Source: Sandarakinorhabdus sp. | GTDB taxonomy: Bacteria; Pseudomonadota; Alphaproteobacteria; Sphingomonadales; Sphingomonadaceae | Reading direction: 5' to 3' | NCBI GenBank assembly: GCA_025458465.1 | Contig: JALOSK010000051.1 | Location: 1-11,283, forward strand | Length of the DNA: 11,283 bases | Part shown: positions 1 through 6,267 of the stretch, piece by piece | How positions within the stretch are numbered: the stretch's first letter is position 1 | Layout: the number at the start of each line of letters is the position of its first letter | The notes under the pieces: model-generated | What the model saw: only the letters and a program-made list of their open reading frames with translations | The model's database searches: none | Told to the model about the DNA's origin: nothing | Program-made: the position numbers and the translations under genes

Positions 1-28
1 GCCGGTTCGATTCCGGCTCGGGCCTCCA
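1..28 (+). tRNA. 3' end of a tRNA gene, probably tRNA-Cys (partial)
   Basis: The window opens inside a tRNA. Positions 1-5 (GCCGG) pair with 13-17 (CCGGC) around the TTCGATT loop, forming a perfect T arm. Positions 18-24 (TCGGGCC) would be the 3' strand of the acceptor stem, so the missing 5' strand should read GGCCCGA. Position 25 is the discriminator T and 26-28 is an encoded CCA. A U discriminator is usual for bacterial tRNA-Cys and tRNA-Gly, and an acceptor ending in GGGCC-T-CCA fits tRNA-Cys best. The anticodon lies outside the window, so the amino acid is an inference. Confidence 0.85.
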
Positions 29-72
29 ACAAATGTTTCCCATAAAAACAATAATTTAACGACGCAGACAAT

Positions 73-91
73 GCCTCGCGTTATTCGAGGC
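73..91 (+). terminator. Hairpin after tRNA, possible weak terminator
   Basis: GCCTCG (73-78) is complementary to CGAGGC (86-91) around a 7-base loop. It lies 45 bases after the tRNA end, a plausible place for tRNA transcript termination. There is no T-run after it, so the terminator call is weak. Confidence 0.3.
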
Positions 92-114
92 TTGCGGCCG
101 GTCGGCCGTCGATT

Positions 115-136
115 ATCGGTCTCAAGAGACTGATTT
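115..136 (+). terminator. Second hairpin with short T tail, candidate terminator
   Basis: ATCGGTCT (115-122) pairs with AGACTGAT (127-134), including one G-T wobble, around a CAAG loop. The stem is followed by only TTC. It could terminate the tRNA transcript together with the hairpin at 73-91. The short T tail keeps confidence low. Confidence 0.3.
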
Positions 137-204
137 CAAATGGCTTTCATGTCTTCATGTCGGCCCATTTCGCGCAGCGTCTCTGTCGCCAATTCTGCAT
201 CGAC

Positions 205-218
205 GGATTTGCAAATCC
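205..218. repeat. 14-bp perfect palindrome nested in a longer dyad
   Basis: GGATTTGCAAATCC is a perfect palindrome. It is extended by CGA (201-203) and TCG (219-221) after one unpaired base, and enclosed by GTCGCC (185-190) and GGCGAC (240-245), which are also complementary. The core resembles a tRNA-Cys anticodon arm carrying the GCA anticodon, but with one extra T, so it cannot form the normal 7-base loop. It could be a protein-binding site, a folded RNA, or a worn tRNA fragment. Confidence 0.4.
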
Positions 219-603
219 TCGGGTTCGCACGACTCAAACGGCGACCTCGGATATGTGTTCGTGCATTCGCTATCATTCGCTGTGGCATCCCGGCTTGAAT
301 CAACCAAGCACGGGGAGGGTTCCAAGATCACCTTCGACCATTGACCCATGCGCTCACAATGGCGCGCAGGCGGCGGGCATCCCGCCGATGGTCAAGTTCA
401 CGACGATCACCGGCAATACGACGGTCGAGGGCAGCCGCACCGCCACCGGCAATCCTCGCCCGATCCATGCGGCCGCGTTCGGGAAGCGGCTGAGTGCATG
501 TGGGCGTCCACCAATGAGTCTCCGCCGTCGCAGGCCGGGCAACTGCGAAACCGTGGTTGTCTCCCTGCCCGGGCGCATTGGACTGACAGCCCGCCGCGAC
601 GGC

Positions 604-1246
604 CTAGCGCGCTCGTGCAGTGGCGGGATCCGGTGCGAAGATCTGCGGGTAGAGATTGCGCATCGCGGCTTCGTCGAAATCGCCCTTGAAGGGATGCCGG
701 GTCTCGATCGCGCGCGCCCGCGCGGCCGCCGGCCGGGCGTCGATCTCCGCCATCAGCCGGGCAATGTGCGGATACGCGGCCATCGCCCCTTCGTCGCCGA
801 GCATGAAGGGGATCCGTGGCGCCCAGCCCCAGACCGCCATGTCGACGATCGAATAGGTGCCGCCGACCATGTAGCCGGTCCCCGCCAGCCGATCGTCCAC
901 AATCTGCCAGTGGCGCCGTGCTTCGAAATCATAGCGCTTGATCGGGTAGGCCAGCCGCTCCGGCGCGAACAGGCGGAAATGCACGCATTGCCCGGAATAG
1001 CTTGGGCAGGAACTTGCCGGTCCTTTCCGCAAGGTAGAGAAGGATGGCGTTGCTGTCGAAGAGGATGGCGTCGCCGTCGATGAGTGCCGGGACCTTGCCG
1101 TTGGGATTGATCGCCCGGAAGGTCGGTGTGTGCTGATCGCCAAGCTTGGTGTCGATCGGGATCGCTTCGTACGCGAGGTCCGCTTCCTCCAGAAAAAGCG
1201 CCACTTTCATCGGGTTGGGTGCCATATTGTAGAAGAATCTGATCAC
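604..1246 (-). pseudogene. Glutathione S-transferase, internal deletion and frameshift
   Basis: This is a remnant of a cytosolic glutathione S-transferase, an enzyme that conjugates or reduces substrates with glutathione. The N-terminal thioredoxin-like half is clear on the minus strand from GTG at 1246: it has the APNPMKVALFLEE start of the fold, then NPNGKVPALID with the conserved cis-Pro before A-L, then FDSNAILLYLAERTGKFLP. Near 998-1005 the frame is lost. The C-terminal helical half resumes in another frame with SGQCVHFRLFAPERL and later TYSIVDMAVWGW, running to TAG at 604-606. In intact relatives of the YfcG/Nu-like type roughly 20 residues lie between FLP and the GQ..HF motif; these are missing here. 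The gene has therefore suffered a deletion that is not a multiple of three. A good GGAG stands 6 bases before the GTG, so the 5' end is intact and decay looks recent. A sequencing error cannot explain the missing residues. Confidence 0.8.
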
Positions 1247-1252
1247 GTCGGG

Positions 1253-1256
1253 CTCC
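1253..1256 (-). promoter_or_regulatory. Ribosome binding site of the GST pseudogene
   Basis: GGAG on the minus strand lies 6 bases before GTG at 1246. It decides that start over in-frame positions further upstream, and agrees with where the thioredoxin-like fold begins (residues IRFFYN). Confidence 0.55.
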
Positions 1257-1345
1257 GTTCTTTGGCGCGGGCGGACATTGCCGCGATGCAAGCAGCTGTG
1301 CGATTCATGGCGTTCCCTGAAAAGGGCGGCGGATGCTGACCTCCA

Positions 1346-1363
1346 GGCGGCGTGGACAAATTC
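1346..1363 (+). repeat. Left terminal inverted repeat of the IS remnant
   Basis: These 18 bases match the reverse complement of 1518-1535 without mismatch. Homology between the two ends stops on both sides of the 18 bases. Confidence 0.75.
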
Positions 1364-1394
1364 AGTGTTAGCACAGGGGTCGCTTTCCGGGGAA

Positions 1395-1535
1395 TGCAAT
1401 CACATCGAACGCGTCTTCGGTCGCCTGAAAATCATTGGCGCCATCGCCGCGCGACAAGATCAACTCGCCGAACGCTTTCTCGGCATGGTCCAAATCGCCG
1501 CCGCCAGATACCGGCTCGAATTTGTCCACGCCGCC
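1395..1535 (+). pseudogene. IS5-family transposase, C-terminal fragment
   Basis: The frame starting at 1395 reads HIERVFGRLK, then AARQDQLAERFLGMV, then ends FVHAA at the right terminal repeat. HIERxFGRLK is the last part of the IS5-type DDE signature: the catalytic Glu (codon 1407-1409) followed by six residues and Lys, E-(6)-K. The Tyr and Arg that precede the Glu in the full Y-(2)-R-(3)-E-(6)-K motif are missing, as are the two catalytic Asp residues. No stop follows FVHAA directly; the frame stays open into unrelated flanking DNA. About 47 codons remain of a protein normally several hundred residues long, so it is inactive. Confidence 0.75.
1518..1535 (-). repeat. Right terminal inverted repeat of the IS remnant
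   Basis: GAATTTGTCCACGCCGCC, exact inverted copy of 1346-1363. It also encodes the last transposase residues EFVHAA, so gene end and element end overlap. Confidence 0.75.
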
Positions 1536-2123
1536 CAAGGCCAATGGAGCCAGTTTGCTCTGGTTCGAACGTCCGCTTTCGGGATCGCGGCGCTCCGGCG
1601 CGAATGGGCGGGCTGGTGGGCGGGGGCAAGATCTGGCCCTGCTCGTGATTGGCGAACGGAAACCGTGATCGCTGCATGCCGTGTGCCTGATGGGGCTGTT
1701 TTGAATTCCCTGTTTGCGAGCGTTCCGTTCGCTGTTTCGAGCGAGCGTATTCCCTGTTCCCAGGGCCAGTGTGCAGGGGTGGCTTTGGCTGAAATCTTGA
1801 CGCCATGTCAGAGTCTTACGCGGGCGCGTCAAGCCTTGCTTCGGTGGCATGGGGCCTCAGATTCGTTCGATTTCCCTGATCCGAGGCCGAAAACAGGGAA
1901 TTTCAGGGAATCAATCCGGCGCACCAGGACAGCCCGTGCGGCTGGTCGGCCCCCCGATGGGTTCGATTTTGGCCCGGCCTTGCGCCGGTTGCCATTTTCT
2001 TGTTTCGCATCCGCGTGCATACGGTTTGCCAGGCCGTGCGGGGAGCCGCAAGCGGGGAGGCCGGAACAGGGGACTGATGCAGCAGCTTGGCCTTGATCGC
2101 CCGGACACCGAAGGCCCGACGCC
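1536..2123. other. Intergenic stretch with TTCCCTG repeats, no gene
   Basis: This stretch of 588 bases between the IS remnant and the VTT-FAD gene shows no recognisable gene. Open frames exist on both strands (for example plus 1849-2127 and minus 1829-2212), but their translations overlap each other, lack domains, and read straight through the repeats. The stretch contains a cluster of short TTCCCTG-core repeats (1706-1912). The promoter of the downstream gene should lie here, but I could not identify convincing -35 and -10 boxes. Confidence 0.5.
1706..1912. repeat. Dispersed TTCCCTG-core repeats in both orientations
   Basis: TTCCCTGTT occurs at 1706-1714 and 1750-1758, and TTCCCTGAT at 1872-1880. 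On the other strand AACAGGGAA lies at 1892-1900 and TCAGGGAATC at 1903-1912. Copies at 1872-1878 and 1894-1900 face each other and could form a 7-bp stem; at 1752-1765 CCCTG and CAGGG form a small hairpin. A further TTCCCTGAA is at 1313-1321, before the IS remnant. The set is confined to the decayed left part of the window. Confidence 0.5.
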
Positions 2124-4265
2124 ATGAAGCGCCTGTTCATCCTGCTGTTGCTGGTCGCCGCGATCGCCGCCTTCGTGCTGTTCGATCTGGGCCAGTATCT
2201 CAACCTCGCCACGCTGAAGGCGCGGCAGACGGACCTGGCGGCGCTCCATGCCGAACGCCCGTGGCTGGTGATTGGCGCCTACATGGCTGCCTATATCGCC
2301 GTCACCGCGCTGTCGCTGCCCGGGGCGGCGATCATGACACTGGCTGGCGGGGCCATCTTCGGCCTGCTGGCCGGCACCGTCATTGTCTCCTTTGCGTCCA
2401 CCATCGGCGCAACCCTGGCCTTCCTCGCCTCGCGCACTCTGTTGCGCGATTGGGTGCAGAACCGCTTTGGTGATCGGCTGCGCGCCATCAACGCAGGCGT
2501 GGCCCGCGATGGCGCCTTCTATCTGTTCTCGCTGCGGCTGGTCCCGGTGTTCCCGTTCTTCCTCGTCAACCTGCTGATGGGTTTGACACCGATCCGCACC
2601 GGCACCTTTTATGCGGTCTCACAGGTGGGGATGCTGCTGGGCACGGTTGTCTATGTGAACGCCGGCACGCAGCTGGCCGGCATATCCAGCCTGTCTGATG
2701 TCGCCTCGCCGGGCCTGATTGCCTCGTTCGCGGCGCTGGGCCTGCTGCCGTGGATCGGCCGCTGGATCATGGCGGGCTTCAAGCGCCGCCGCGTGCAGGC
2801 GCGCTGGACCAAGCCGAAGCGCTTTGATCGCAACCTGGTGGTGATTGGTGCCGGTGCCGCCGGCCTCGTCTCCTCGCTGATCGGCGCCACGGTGCGCGCC
2901 AGGGTGACGCTGGTGGAAGCCGCCAAGATGGGCGGGGACTGCCTGAATTATGGCTGCGTGCCGTCAAAGGCGCTGATCAAGTCGGCCCGGGTGGCGCATC
3001 AGATGCGCCGCGCCGATGCCTATGGCCTTGCGCCGGCCGATCCGCAGTTCGATTTCCGCGCCGTCATGGCCCGCGTGCATGCCGCCATCGCCGCCATTGC
3101 GCCGAATGACAGCGTGGAACGCTATGCGGGGCTGGGGGTGGACGTGGCGCAGGGATATGCCCGCATCATCGATCCGTGGACGGTGGAGATCGCCCGCCAT
3201 GATGGCACCACCCAGCGGCTGACCACCCGGTCCATCATCATCGCTGCCGGCGCGGAACCGGTGGTGCCTGATCTGCCGGGGCTGGCCGACAGCGGCTACC
3301 TGACCAGCGACACCATGTGGGAACGGCTGGCAGGGATGGACGAGATGCCGCGCCGCATCGTGGTGCTGGGCGGCGGGCCGATCGGCTGCGAACTGGCGCA
3401 GGCCTTCGCGCGGCTGGGGGCACAGGTGACGCAGGTGGAGATGGGCCCGCGCCTGCTGCCGCGCGAGGATGAGGATGTGTCGGCGCTGGTGAAGGCCGCG
3501 CAGGAATCATCCGGCGTGATGGTGCTGACCGGGCACGCCGCCGTGCGGGTGGACGCGGGCCAGCAGCTGATCGTCGCCCACGACGGCGCCGAACACGCCA
3601 TCCCCTTCGACGCCTTGTTCGTGGCCGTGGGCCGCAAGGCGCGGCTGACCGGCTATGGCCTCGAGGAACTGGGCATAGAGACCAGTCGCACCGTGGTGAC
3701 CGACGATTATCTGGCGACGCTGCATCCCAATATCTATGCCGCCGGCGACGTGGCGGGCCCCTACCAGTTCACGCACGTGGCGGCGCACCAGGCCTGGTAT
3801 GCCAGCGTGAATGCGCTGTTCGGCGATGTGTGGCGGTTCAAGGCGGATTATCGCGTGATCCCGTGGACGACGTTCACCGATCCCGAAGTGGCCCGCGTGG
3901 GCCTGAACGAGGCCGAGGCCAAGGCCGCCGGCATTGCCCACGAGGTGACCATCTTCCCGCTGCACGAGCTTGACCGCGCCATCGCCGACAGTGCCACATC
4001 TGGGTTCGTCAAGCTGATCACCCCGCCCGGCAAGGACCGCATCTTGGGCGTCACCATCGTGGGCGAACATGCCGGCGAGATCATTGCCGAATATGTGCTG
4101 GCGATGAAGCACGGCCTTGGGCTGAACAAGATACTGGGCACCATCCACGCCTATCCCACCATGGCCGAAGCCAACAAGTTCGCTGCCGGTGTGTGGAAGA
4201 AGCGCCACGCGCCTCAAGGCCTGTTGCAGCTGCTGGGGCGCTATCACGACTGGCGGCGCGGCTGA
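2124..4265 (+). CDS. VTT-domain / FAD pyridine nucleotide-disulfide oxidoreductase fusion
   Basis: This 713-residue protein joins two domains. Residues 1 to about 225 form a TVP38/TMEM64 (VTT, DedA-like) integral membrane domain with several hydrophobic segments and the conserved R138-L-V-P141-x-x-P144-F-x-x-x-N149 pattern. Residues from about 235 form a soluble flavoprotein of the mercuric reductase/dihydrolipoamide dehydrogenase family: FAD-binding GAGAAG (242-247), redox pair C273-LNYG-C278 within GGDCLNYGCVPSK, NAD(P)H-binding GGGPIG (416-421), second FAD motif YAAGD (538-542) and a C-terminal dimerisation domain. The motif HAYPTMAE (675-682) has Tyr677 where lipoamide dehydrogenase and glutathione reductase carry the catalytic His. 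No cysteine pair ends the protein, so mercury reduction is unlikely. Such fusions occur in other proteobacteria, usually with the generic name FAD-dependent oxidoreductase; the substrate is unknown. GAAGG lies 9 bases before ATG 2124. The next gene follows after 83 bases, so it may share the transcript. Confidence 0.9.
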   Translation: MKRLFILLLLVAAIAAFVLFDLGQYLNLATLKARQTDLAALHAERPWLVIGAYMAAYIAVTALSLPGAAIMTLAGGAIFGLLAGTVIVSFASTIGATLAFLASRTLLRDWVQNRFGDRLRAINAGVARDGAFYLFSLRLVPVFPFFLVNLLMGLTPIRTGTFYAVSQVGMLLGTVVYVNAGTQLAGISSLSDVASPGLIASFAALGLLPWIGRWIMAGFKRRRVQARWTKPKRFDRNLVVIGAGAAGLVSSLIGATVRARVTLVEAAKMGGDCLNYGCVPSKALIKSARVAHQMRRADAYGLAPADPQFDFRAVMARVHAAIAAIAPNDSVERYAGLGVDVAQGYARIIDPWTVEIARHDGTTQRLTTRSIIIAAGAEPVVPDLPGLADSGYLTSDTMWERLAGMDEMPRRIVVLGGGPIGCELAQAFARLGAQVTQVEMGPRLLPREDEDVSALVKAAQESSGVMVLTGHAAVRVDAGQQLIVAHDGAEHAIPFDALFVAVGRKARLTGYGLEELGIETSRTVVTDDYLATLHPNIYAAGDVAGPYQFTHVAAHQAWYASVNALFGDVWRFKADYRVIPWTTFTDPEVARVGLNEAEAKAAGIAHEVTIFPLHELDRAIADSATSGFVKLITPPGKDRILGVTIVGEHAGEIIAEYVLAMKHGLGLNKILGTIHAYPTMAEANKFAAGVWKKRHAPQGLLQLLGRYHDWRRG

Positions 4266-4348
4266 TCGGATCGTGTGTGCGCCGCGCGCGCAGCGCGATG
4301 CCCTGCCGCCGCGCCAGTTCCGGTTCGGTGTTGCGCTGAACTTCTGAT

Positions 4349-5614
4349 ATGCAGGCGACCATGCAGCAGTTTCAGGGCGTGATCGGGCTGGCGGCCGTGC
4401 TGCTGCTGGCGTGGGCATTTGGTGAAGACCGTGCGAACCGCCCCGGCTGGCGCTGGCTGGGCGGGGCGCTGCTGCTGCAACTGGCGATTGCCGTGATCGT
4501 CGTGCGGGTGCCGCCAGTGTGGGAGGCCGTGGGCCTTGCCAACCAGGGCGTTGCCGCCATTGAACGGGCCACGCTGGCCGGTTCGTCCTACATGTTCGGT
4601 TATCTGGGCGGAGCGCCATTGCCGTTTGCGCTGAAGGCGGGTGCGGCGCCGCCCCTGATCATCGCCTTCCAGATCCTGCCGCTGATCATCGTCTTTTCCG
4701 CGCTCTCTGCGCTGCTCTGGCACTGGGGGCTGCTGAAGGCGCTGGTGCGCGGCCTGTCGTGGGCGTTGCGGCGCACATTGGGGGTTTCCGGCGTCGTTGG
4801 CCTTGCTGGCGGGGCCACCCTGTTCCTGGGGGTGGTGGAATCGCCGCTGGTGCTGCGCGCCTGGTTCGCCCGGATGAGCCGGGCGGATCTGTTCGCCATC
4901 ATGACGATGATCATGGCGACGATATCGGGCGCGATCCTGGTGCTCTATGCCAGCACGCTGGGCAGGGTGATCCCCAACGCCGCCGGCCACTTCATCGTTG
5001 CCTCGCTGATGTCGCTGCCGGCGGCGCTGCTTGTCGCACGGTTGATGGTGCCGGGCACACCCGAACCGGCGGCACCGGCCGAACCTGATCTGGCCTATGA
5101 TGGCGCCATGGATGCGGTGGTGCGCGGCGCCATGGAGGGCGTGCAACTGATGCTGGCGGTGATCGGCATCATCATCACCATCTTCGCGCTGGTCCATCTT
5201 GCCGATCAGTTGCTCGCCCTGGCGCCGCCAGTGGACGGCGCGGCGATCACCGTCAGACGCGCCTTTGGCTGGCTGTTCGCGCCGCTGATGTGGGCGATCG
5301 GGGTGCCATGGGATCAGGCGCCGGCAGCCGGCGCCCTGATGGGCACCAAGGCGATCCTCAACGAATATGTCGCCTATCTCGATCTGGCCGCGGTCCCGGC
5401 CGGCACGCTGGATGCGCGCAGCCTGCTGATCGTCACCTATGCCCTGTCCGGCTTTGCCAATCTGGCCAGCATCGGCCTCCTGGTGTCCACCATCGCCAGC
5501 CTGTGCCCCGAACGCCGGGCGGAGGCCGCCGGCCTGGGGGTGAAAAGCTGGATAGCCGGCAACCTCGCCACGCTGATGACAGGCGCCATGATCGGCCTGG
5601 TGACCCCCCCGTGA
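4349..5614 (+). CDS. CNT-family nucleoside:cation symporter homologue (NupC-like)
   Basis: This is an inner-membrane protein of 421 residues, the usual length for bacterial concentrative nucleoside transporters, which import nucleosides with H+ or Na+. Hydrophobic segments run through the whole length. Family motifs are clear: GVVESPL (161-167) at hairpin 1, GTKAILNEYVAY (332-343) with E339, and SGFANLASIG (367-376) with N371 and S374. In Vibrio cholerae CNT the matching ribose contacts are Glu332, Asn368 and Ser371, and all are kept here. The base-contact pair Gln154-Thr155 is Val-Val here, so the substrate may not be an ordinary nucleoside. The start could be ATG 4349 or ATG 4361; the second has a weak AGG 5 bases upstream and the first has no Shine-Dalgarno, and the difference is four residues. 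The phosphatidyltransferase gene begins 9 bases after its stop, so the two are almost certainly co-transcribed. The 83 bases before it contain a GC-alternating hairpin (4278-4292) without a T-run. Confidence 0.87.
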   Translation: MQATMQQFQGVIGLAAVLLLAWAFGEDRANRPGWRWLGGALLLQLAIAVIVVRVPPVWEAVGLANQGVAAIERATLAGSSYMFGYLGGAPLPFALKAGAAPPLIIAFQILPLIIVFSALSALLWHWGLLKALVRGLSWALRRTLGVSGVVGLAGGATLFLGVVESPLVLRAWFARMSRADLFAIMTMIMATISGAILVLYASTLGRVIPNAAGHFIVASLMSLPAALLVARLMVPGTPEPAAPAEPDLAYDGAMDAVVRGAMEGVQLMLAVIGIIITIFALVHLADQLLALAPPVDGAAITVRRAFGWLFAPLMWAIGVPWDQAPAAGALMGTKAILNEYVAYLDLAAVPAGTLDARSLLIVTYALSGFANLASIGLLVSTIASLCPERRAEAAGLGVKSWIAGNLATLMTGAMIGLVTPP

Positions 5615-5623
5615 GTTGCCACC

Positions 5624-6232
5624 ATGCTTGATGCCCGCCTGCGCCCCCTGATCGATCCGCCGCTCAATGCGATGGGCCGCAGCCTTGCCCGGCTGGGCGT
5701 GACGGCCAATCTTGTCACCCTGGCCGGCATTGCGCTGGGCATCGCGGCCGGCGCGGTGCTGGCGCAGGGCGAGGTGGTGCTGGGCCTGGCTCTCATCGTG
5801 GCCAACCGTCTGCTGGACGGGCTGGACGGCGCCGTGGCGCGCGCCACCCATCTCAGCGACTTTGGCGGCTATCTCGATATCGTGGGCGATTTCGTCTTCT
5901 ATGTTGCCGTGCCGCTGGGCTTCGGCCTCGCCGCGCCGGCCAACCTGCTGCCGGCCCTGCTGCTGGTGGCCAGCTTCACCCTCACCGGCATCAGCTTCCT
6001 GGCCTTTGCCGCCATTGCCGCCAAGCGCGGCGAGGACACGACGGCGCACGGGCGCAAGAGCTTCTTCTATTCCACCGGGCTGGCCGAAGGTGCCGAAACC
6101 ATCGCCTGCTTTGTCGCCATGTGTCTGTGGCCGCAGCATTTTCCGATCATCGCCCAGGCCTATGCCGGCCTGTGCGTCCTCACCGTCGTGCAGCGCACCG
6201 CCCTGGCACGCCGGCAGTTCCGCTCCCGCTGA
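5624..6232 (+). CDS. CDP-alcohol phosphatidyltransferase, YnjF-like
   Basis: This 202-residue integral membrane enzyme belongs to the family that moves a phospho-alcohol group from a CDP-alcohol (such as CDP-diacylglycerol) to a second alcohol, releasing CMP. The metal and CDP-binding signature is present: D65-x-x-D68-G69-x-x-A72-R73, then G81-x-x-x-D85-x-x-x-D89. All four aspartates are in place; D89 is the usual catalytic base. Seven residues separate R73 from G81, one fewer than the common pattern. Around it are hydrophobic helices (about 30-60, 90-130, 155-190). The segments SFLAFAAIAAK (124-134) and KSFFYSTGLAEGAETI (145-160) resemble E. coli YnjF, whose substrates are not established, rather than PgsA or PssA. 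It starts 9 bases after the nucleoside transporter stop and lacks a strong Shine-Dalgarno, which suggests translational coupling. It is not possible to tell from sequence which lipid it makes. Confidence 0.88.
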   Translation: MLDARLRPLIDPPLNAMGRSLARLGVTANLVTLAGIALGIAAGAVLAQGEVVLGLALIVANRLLDGLDGAVARATHLSDFGGYLDIVGDFVFYVAVPLGFGLAAPANLLPALLLVASFTLTGISFLAFAAIAAKRGEDTTAHGRKSFFYSTGLAEGAETIACFVAMCLWPQHFPIIAQAYAGLCVLTVVQRTALARRQFRSR

Positions 6233-6267
6233 ACCGTCGCTGCCCGCAAGGCTGCGTCATTCGCCCC

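Larger units (their letters stand above)
29..603. other. Non-coding or decayed stretch after the tRNA
   Basis: No convincing gene is visible in these 575 bases. Positions 29-60 are strikingly AT-rich against the GC-rich background, as often seen just after a tRNA. The stretch holds two small hairpins (73-91 and 115-134) and a 14-bp palindrome (205-218). A long open frame on the plus strand runs through 157-1083, but it continues antisense across the glutathione S-transferase remnant, has no recognisable domain, and has a composition unlike the real genes downstream. It is best read as chance in GC-rich DNA. Confidence 0.5.
1346..1535 (+). mobile_element. 190-bp internally deleted IS5-like element (MITE-like)
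   Basis: GGCGGCGTGGACAAATTC at 1346-1363 is the exact reverse complement of 1518-1535, giving perfect 18-bp terminal inverted repeats around a 190-bp unit. Inside is the last part of a DDE transposase of the IS5 type, whose final codons run into the right repeat. The left part, up to about 1394, looks like the start region of the same element, so the middle was lost by internal deletion. Such a unit cannot move by itself but could be mobilised by a full-length relative. The flanks share only CA on each side, too short to be called a target duplication. The element sits 100 bases upstream of the GST remnant start. Confidence 0.7.

Noticed and set aside
157..1083. 308-codon open frame on the plus strand
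   Set aside because: Its second half is antisense to the GST remnant and the first half shows no domain. A stretch near 415-480 vaguely recalls a MaoC-like G-x-P-x-P-I-H motif, but key residues and order do not fit.
1278..2096. 272-codon open frame on the plus strand
   Set aside because: Only its part at 1395-1535 is recognisable (transposase C-terminus). The rest is read-through of repeats and flanking DNA after loss of the stop.
1..2123. A second tRNA-end copy (attachment site) marking an island
   Set aside because: TTCGATT-like strings at about 1865 and 1965 do not match the tRNA end beyond a few bases, and no integrase gene is present.
1849..2127. Small 92-codon frame before the VTT-FAD gene
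   Set aside because: Part of it is a translation of the TTCCCTG repeats, it has no recognisable domain, and an overlapping minus-strand frame is just as long.
2124..4265. Mercuric reductase
   Set aside because: The redox motif fits the family, but the heavy-metal N-terminal domain and the C-terminal vicinal cysteines that bind mercury are absent, and no mer genes are nearby.
4266..4348. Terminator between the VTT-FAD gene and the transporter
   Set aside because: TGCGC/GCGCA at 4278-4292 can pair, but it lies in a GC-alternating tract without any T-run, so read-through is as likely.
3507..4619. 370-codon minus-strand frame
   Set aside because: Antisense to the FAD domain and transporter start; no motif, composition of a shadow frame.
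4244..6139. 631-codon open frame on the minus strand
   Set aside because: Antisense to the transporter and the phosphatidyltransferase, both of which have clear family motifs; its H/Q/R-rich translation is typical of a chance frame.
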